A stretch of DNA of 64,000 nt from an uncultured Eubacteriales bacterium (GTDB lineage: Bacteria; Bacillota; Clostridia; Christensenellales; Borkfalkiaceae). Where the stretch lies: contig CAJLKN010000002.1 in the NCBI GenBank assembly GCA_905207235.1, positions 62,001-126,000 on the forward strand, written 5' to 3'. Both the position numbers and the translations under genes were made by a program. Below the pieces are notes generated by a model. That model did no database searches. It worked only from the letters and a program-made list of their open reading frames with translations, and had not been told where the DNA came from. Shown here piece by piece: positions 60,025 through 64,000 of this stretch; position 1 is the first letter of the stretch; each line of letters starts with the position of its first letter.

Positions 60025-61281
60025 TCATATGACGACGCGGCGTATCTCTCCGCCGAGACCTGAAAGTTTTCTTTCGAAATCGGAATATCCCCTGTCTATG
60101 TGAGAAATATCGAGCACCTCGCTCCGACCTTCGGCGGCGAGCGCCGCAATGACGAGCGCAGCGCCTCCGCGCAGGTCGTTGGCTACCACGGTCGCACCTT
60201 TCAGCCCTTCAACTCCCCTTACGAATGCGCTCCTGCCGACGACGGTGATGTCGGCGCCCATCTTGCAAAGTTCGGGCACATATTTGAAGCGCGTTTCGAA
60301 CAGGTTTTCAGTAACAATGCTGTTGCCGCTGCAGACTGTGCAAAGAGCAGTCATCTGCGCCTGAAGGTCGGTGGGAAAGCCGGGATAGGGCTGAGTTTCC
60401 ACACTTTTGACAGAAACGGGTCTTTTGTCGTTCTTTATGTATATTTTATCATTTTTTATATGCAGTTTGCAACCGTTTTCCCGCAATTTATGCAAAAGCG
60501 AGCTTAAATTTTCGGCGCAGACGTTGCTGAGCTCTACATGACCGCCGCACATCGCAGCCGCAATGAGGAAAGTACCCGCTTCTATCCTGTCGCTTATGGG
60601 CTGATACTGCGCTCCGCCCAGCTTATTTACCCCATCTACGGTTATAGTGCCCGTTCCCGCGCCGCGCACCTTTGCACCTATCGCATTGAGAAAATTCTGC
60701 AAATCTTCTATTTCCGGCTCGCGCGCCGAATTTTTAATTACAGTAGTACCCTCGGCCTTGACAGCGGCGAGCATTATATTTTCAGTCGCGCCGACACTCG
60801 GGCAGTCGAGCATTATTTCGTTGCCGCACAGTTTATCGCAACTGCAAAGTATGTAACCGTTCTTTTCATCTATCTTAACCCCCAGACGCTTGAGCCCCGT
60901 AAGGTGAAGATCGACGGGTCTGAGACCTATGTCGCACCCGCCCGGATATGCAATTTTTGCTTTGCGGAAGCGCGAAATGACCGAACCCAACAGAAAGACC
61001 GACGACCGCAGTTCGTGCGCAAGTTCGCGCGGTATTTCGCAGTTATATGCCGACGAACTGTCTATAACCATATCCTGACCGCGGTATTGCACATTGCACC
61101 CGAGACAGCCGAGTATTCTGACCATATTGCGCACGTCGGAAATATCCGGCACGTTTAAAAGGGTTATCGGGCTGTCCGTAAGGACCGCGGCGGCAAGTAT
61201 CGGAAGCACGGAGTTTTTGGCAGTCTGTATTTTTACGCTGCCTTCGAGCTTTTTACCCCCGTTGATAACATATTTTTCCAT
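60025..61281 (-). CDS. murA: UDP-N-acetylglucosamine 1-carboxyvinyltransferase
   Basis: First committed step of peptidoglycan synthesis. The N-terminal KTAKNSVLPILAA-like region (QTAKNSVLPILAAAVL, residues 19-34), the loop AYPGGCDIGLRPVDLHL (about 112-128) with the fosfomycin-sensitive cysteine retained, and the C-terminal NDLRGGAALVIAALAAEG (about 369-386) are all conserved. The 418-residue length fits. It has its own promoter overlapping the ftsW stop codon and a leader hairpin. GGAG is upstream of the ATG at 61281. Confidence 0.97.
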   Translation of the reverse strand: MEKYVINGGKKLEGSVKIQTAKNSVLPILAAAVLTDSPITLLNVPDISDVRNMVRILGCLGCNVQYRGQDMVIDSSSAYNCEIPRELAHELRSSVFLLGSVISRFRKAKIAYPGGCDIGLRPVDLHLTGLKRLGVKIDEKNGYILCSCDKLCGNEIMLDCPSVGATENIMLAAVKAEGTTVIKNSAREPEIEDLQNFLNAIGAKVRGAGTGTITVDGVNKLGGAQYQPISDRIEAGTFLIAAAMCGGHVELSNVCAENLSSLLHKLRENGCKLHIKNDKIYIKNDKRPVSVKSVETQPYPGFPTDLQAQMTALCTVCSGNSIVTENLFETRFKYVPELCKMGADITVVGRSAFVRGVEGLKGATVVANDLRGGAALVIAALAAEGRSEVLDISHIDRGYSDFERKLSGLGGEIRRVVI

Positions 61282-61311
61282 ATTTACTCCGTTTTATGTA
61301 AGAAATGCCGA

Positions 61312-61342
61312 GCAGCCCGAACAAAGAATTTTTTCAGGCTGC
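61312..61342 (-). promoter_or_regulatory. hairpin in the murA leader
   Basis: GCAGCCTGAA / TTCGGGCTGC forms a 10-bp stem with one T-G pair and an 11-nt loop near the predicted murA transcript start. No T tract follows, so it is either an mRNA 5' stabiliser or the 3' end of the upstream ftsW message. Confidence 0.4.
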
Positions 61343-61350
61343 TTTACTTC

Positions 61351-61380
61351 ATTATATGGAATTTTACTCTGCCGTGTTAA
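61351..61380 (-). promoter_or_regulatory. murA promoter within the ftsW stop region
   Basis: Minus-strand TTAACA (61375-61380) and TATAAT (61351-61356) with an 18-bp spacer; the -35 box overlaps the last codons of ftsW. Confidence 0.6.
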
Positions 61381-62483
61381 CGCGAGGCGGATACGTTATA
61401 CAGCACGCCCATTGACGCCATGGTAATTATGAGCGAAGTGTTTCCGCTGCTTACGAGCGGCAACGGCAGCCCAGTCGGGGGAATAGTTCCGCTGACGACA
61501 AGCGCGTTGACGACGACCTGTATGCCGTAAACGAGCGTAATACCCGCCGAAAGCAGATAGCCGAACCTGTCGGTACAGCGTGAAGCAATTTTAAGTCCGC
61601 GGGATATTATGAATATGCATACCCCGAAAAAGATTGCAAGCCCGACAAAGCCGAGTTCTTCGCCCATGACGGACATAATGAAATCGCTTTCGGCAAAGGG
61701 AAGAAATCTGTATTTCTGTGTCGAATTGAATAAGCCGACCCCGAACCAACCGCCGTTGCCGAGGGCATAGAGCGACTGAATAAGCTGGTAGCCCTCATCT
61801 TTGGGCGAAGCCCAAGGGTCGAGAAAGGCGCTCAGCCTCTGCAATCTGTAAGGTTCAAGTATTATCAGCACGGGAACGGCAACGACAAATGGCACGAGCA
61901 TGAGAGCGAAAGTTTTAAGGTTTGTGCCGCTCAAGAATACGAGCGCAAGCATAAGTAGCCCGACGCACATGGTTATGGACATGTTGGGTTCGGCGATAAT
62001 AAGCACACACAGTCCCACGCCGACTGCAAGCACGGGCGCAATTCCCCTGAAAGTAGCTACCTTTTTGTAATTAACCGAAAAATGAGCGGCGGCAAAGAGC
62101 ACAAACGCGTATTTTGCTATTTCGGACGGCTGCAACGTAAACGAGCCGAAACCTATCCAGCGTGTAGCGCCGTAATTAGTAACGCCTATGCCGGGGACAA
62201 ATACCAGCGCGAGCAGAACAAAAGCGACAACTATAAGCGGAATTTTCAGTTTTATAAGTCTGCGGTAGGAAAAAAATGCGGCGACAAACATGGCAAGCGT
62301 GCCTAAAACCACGCCTATGAGCTGTTTATTTACAAAATACCACTCGCTGCCGTACTGAACCTTTCCGACGTACGAACCCGCAGAATAAATCATGAGGCAC
62401 CCGAAGAGAGACATTGCGAGCGTGCAGACAAGTATCCAGACGTCCCCTCTTGCCGCGGGTTTTTCAAACAGCGGACTGCGCAT
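61377..62483 (-). CDS. ftsW: FtsW/RodA/SpoVE-type lipid II polymerase
   Basis: SEDS-family glycosyltransferase with about ten membrane helices. Landmarks: SLFGCLMIYSAGSY near residue 22, a WIGFGSFTLQPSEIAK segment (about 113-128) containing the key Ser-x-x-Glu helix, and the final PTGLPLPLVSSGNTSLI. The last motif is VSSGNTS instead of the usual ISYGGSS. I start at ATG 62483 rather than the TTG at 62489; it overlaps murD by 20 bp. Position between murD and murA in a dcw cluster supports FtsW over RodA. Confidence 0.92.
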   Translation of the reverse strand: MRSPLFEKPAARGDVWILVCTLAMSLFGCLMIYSAGSYVGKVQYGSEWYFVNKQLIGVVLGTLAMFVAAFFSYRRLIKLKIPLIVVAFVLLALVFVPGIGVTNYGATRWIGFGSFTLQPSEIAKYAFVLFAAAHFSVNYKKVATFRGIAPVLAVGVGLCVLIIAEPNMSITMCVGLLMLALVFLSGTNLKTFALMLVPFVVAVPVLIILEPYRLQRLSAFLDPWASPKDEGYQLIQSLYALGNGGWFGVGLFNSTQKYRFLPFAESDFIMSVMGEELGFVGLAIFFGVCIFIISRGLKIASRCTDRFGYLLSAGITLVYGIQVVVNALVVSGTIPPTGLPLPLVSSGNTSLIITMASMGVLYNVSASR

Positions 62484-63828
62484 TTTCAAAACTCTGTACT
62501 ATTGCGATAAATCGCTCTCCCCTCTCTTCATATCCGCCGAACTCGTCAAAACTTGCGCTTGCGGGACTGAGCAGGACATTCTGCCCCGCGCCCGCGACGC
62601 TGCGAGCCAGCATGACCGCGTCAGAAAATTTTGCGCAGAGCGAAAAATTCATGAACCCCGAACGCAGGCAAGAATTGAGCAGTTTGAAGCGGTTTTCGCC
62701 GTACAAAACGGTGTGAATTACCCTGCTGCCGTTTACAAACGTATCAAAAAGAGCCGAATAATCGTAACCTTTATCTTTGCCCCCGAGCAGAAGTACCGTG
62801 GGGCGCGTCATGCAATTTACGGCTTTCAAAGTTGCATCGACGTTAGTGCCCTTGCTATCGTTTATGTAAGTTACCCCGTCGATTTCCGCAACATGCTCAA
62901 TGCGGTGGCGCACTCCCCTGAATGATGCGAGCGACCTGCCGACAGATTGCGCGTCCAGCCCTAAAATATTTGAAACGGCAATGCATGCGAGCGCGTTGCA
63001 GACATTGTGCTCGCCGCCGACGGGCAAATCGCTCACTTTCATGTAATTTTTCCCGAAACAGGTCAGCTGTCCGTTTTCAACGCACGCGCCGTCGATGACT
63101 TCCTTTACGGAAAAAAACACTGTTTTTCCCTTTGTAACCTGCGCCAGCGCGCGCACGCGCTCGTCGTCGTAATTGAGTACGGCGTATTCGCTTTCGCGCA
63201 AGCCCCTTATAAGTTTACTTTTCAGGTAAACATAGTTTTCCATGTTGTAGTGCCTGTTCAGGTGGTCTTCGGTTATGTTTGTAATGACCGCGACGTGGGA
63301 GCGCAGTCCCGAAAGCGTTTCGAGCTGAAAGGAGGAAATTTCCATTACGGCAAAGTCGTCGAAAGAAAGTTTTTCCACATAATTGAGCGTCGGGTCGCCG
63401 CAGTTGCCGCACATGACGCTGTTTTTGCCGCAATCGCCCAGAACTTTATTTATCATTGAAACGGTAGTCGTCTTTCCGTTGGTTCCCGTTACGGCAATCT
63501 GAGTTGCGCGGAGATAGTGCGACGCGAGCTCCTCTTCGCCCGTAATTGCCTTTCCCAACCTTCTGAACGCCACGGGCAGGGGATTATCTATGGGAATGCC
63601 GGGACTTAAAACGAGCACGTCGCATACTCTGACCGCGTCGTTATAATTTTCGGCGGTTACCTCCTTTGCGCCGAGTGCGACAAGTTCTCTGCACGTCTTT
63701 TCGACGTTTCCGCCCATAACGTCGTCGTAAATGTAAACTTCAGCCCCGCGGGCAAGCAAAAAGCGGGCACTGCTTTCTCCCGATCTGGAAATGCCCGCTA
63801 CTAAAAACTTCTGACCTCTGAAATACAT
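62464..63828 (-). CDS. murD: UDP-N-acetylmuramoylalanine-D-glutamate ligase
   Basis: Adds D-glutamate to UDP-MurNAc-L-Ala. N-terminal Rossmann VAGISRSGESSARFL, the ATP loop VTGTNGKTTTVSMI (about residues 111-124), NITEDHLNRHYNMENY (about 176-191), and the C-terminal INDSKGTNVDATLKA and LLLGGKDKGYDYS segments are present. ATG 63828 has GAGGAAAG directly upstream and begins six bases after mraY. Confidence 0.97.
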   Translation of the reverse strand: MYFRGQKFLVAGISRSGESSARFLLARGAEVYIYDDVMGGNVEKTCRELVALGAKEVTAENYNDAVRVCDVLVLSPGIPIDNPLPVAFRRLGKAITGEEELASHYLRATQIAVTGTNGKTTTVSMINKVLGDCGKNSVMCGNCGDPTLNYVEKLSFDDFAVMEISSFQLETLSGLRSHVAVITNITEDHLNRHYNMENYVYLKSKLIRGLRESEYAVLNYDDERVRALAQVTKGKTVFFSVKEVIDGACVENGQLTCFGKNYMKVSDLPVGGEHNVCNALACIAVSNILGLDAQSVGRSLASFRGVRHRIEHVAEIDGVTYINDSKGTNVDATLKAVNCMTRPTVLLLGGKDKGYDYSALFDTFVNGSRVIHTVLYGENRFKLLNSCLRSGFMNFSLCAKFSDAVMLARSVAGAGQNVLLSPASASFDEFGGYEERGERFIAIVQSFENAQSAV

Positions 63829-63834
63829 CTTTCC

Positions 63835-64000
63835 TCACAAAAAAATCAAACAGATTATTCCGACTACGGCGGTGAGCAAAGAATATGCATATGAAATTTT
63901 ACATTCCGTAAACCCCTTCATCTGAAAATGATGATGAACGGGCGCCATTAAAAATACTCTCCGCCTTGTCCGTTTATAATATATTACCTGTACTATGACG
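63835..64000 (-). CDS. mraY: phospho-N-acetylmuramoyl-pentapeptide-transferase, C-terminal part only
   Basis: The last 54 codons are in the window. They read VIVQVIYYKRTRRRVFLMAP, then the diagnostic histidine cluster VHHHFQMKGF and a final hydrophobic helix ending LIFL before TGA at 63835-63837. The rest of the gene lies beyond the right edge. MraY makes lipid I, consistent with murD and ftsW downstream. A reading frame shorter than the ORF cutoff, found by translating the edge by hand. Confidence 0.95.
   Translation of the reverse strand, partial: VIVQVIYYKRTRRRVFLMAPVHHHFQMKGFTECKISYAYSLLTAVVGIICLIFL

Noticed and set aside
1..64000. Mobile element, prophage, CRISPR array or defence island
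   Set aside because: No transposase, integrase, cas-like or restriction genes, and no regularly spaced repeats were seen; the window is housekeeping throughout.

Overview
The window reads as a compact chromosomal segment of a Gram-positive-type anaerobic bacterium, most likely an uncultured gut-associated member of the Clostridia. Reasons seen in the sequence: moderate GC, AGGAGG-type ribosome binding sites, TTGACA/TATAAT promoters, RNase Y, an endonuclease-type MutL with MutS and no MutH, a class A penicillin-binding protein, a Na+-pumping decarboxylase cluster, and the ftsK-rimO-pgsA-cinA-recA order. Placement below class is a guess. I see no phage, insertion sequence, CRISPR array, rRNA or obvious horizontally acquired island; almost everything is core metabolism or cell-cycle machinery, mostly on the minus strand.

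Layout. 1-5.3 kb: a partial HI0933-type flavoprotein, then a five-gene biotin-dependent carboxyl-transfer / sodium pump operon (carboxyltransferase, OadG-like, biotin carrier, OadB, OadA). 5.4-11.1 kb: a TVP38-type membrane protein, rnhA, proC, a single tRNA-Trp on the plus strand, and a comEB-cyclophilin-membrane protein-purB-Nudix operon. 11.2-13.2 kb: groES-groEL on the plus strand. 13.4-21.4 kb: the miaB-mutS-mutL-miaA-methionine gamma-lyase-like operon, whose first gene appears to be leaderless. 21.4-23.6 kb: a class A PBP. 23.9-38 kb: thiI, a cysteine desulfurase and a near-complete arginine block (argG-argC, then argJ-B-D-F-carA-carB). In this block carB is fused in frame to a full-length DapF-like domain that has lost one of the two catalytic cysteines.

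38-41.3 kb: a YgjP-type metallopeptidase and an acyl-ACP thioesterase, divergent from a PadR-type regulator with a predicted four-helix membrane anchor. 41.6-52.7 kb: rny, then the ftsK-rimO-pgsA-cinA-recA-nadE operon. 52.8-55.2 kb: ilvC and a divergent DUF815 AAA ATPase. 55.2-64 kb: a rearranged division and cell wall (dcw) cluster, mraY(partial)-murD-ftsW-murA-ftsQ-[terminator]-ftsA-ftsZ-[terminator]-murC. murG is missing from its usual place, and the FtsA is short, lacks recognisable phosphate-binding motifs and lacks a C-terminal membrane anchor.

How the parts fit together. OadA, OadB and the biotin carrier would couple oxaloacetate decarboxylation to Na+ export. The divergent carboxyltransferase may add a CoA-ester branch. 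CarAB supplies carbamoyl phosphate to ArgF, and ArgJ recycles acetyl groups, so argininosuccinate lyase (argH) is the one arginine gene not present. IscS-like and ThiI form a tRNA thiolation pair, and MiaA and MiaB together make ms2i6A37. The most unusual items are the CarB-DapF fusion, the degenerate FtsA, the divergent carboxyltransferase in the decarboxylase operon and the membrane-anchored PadR protein.
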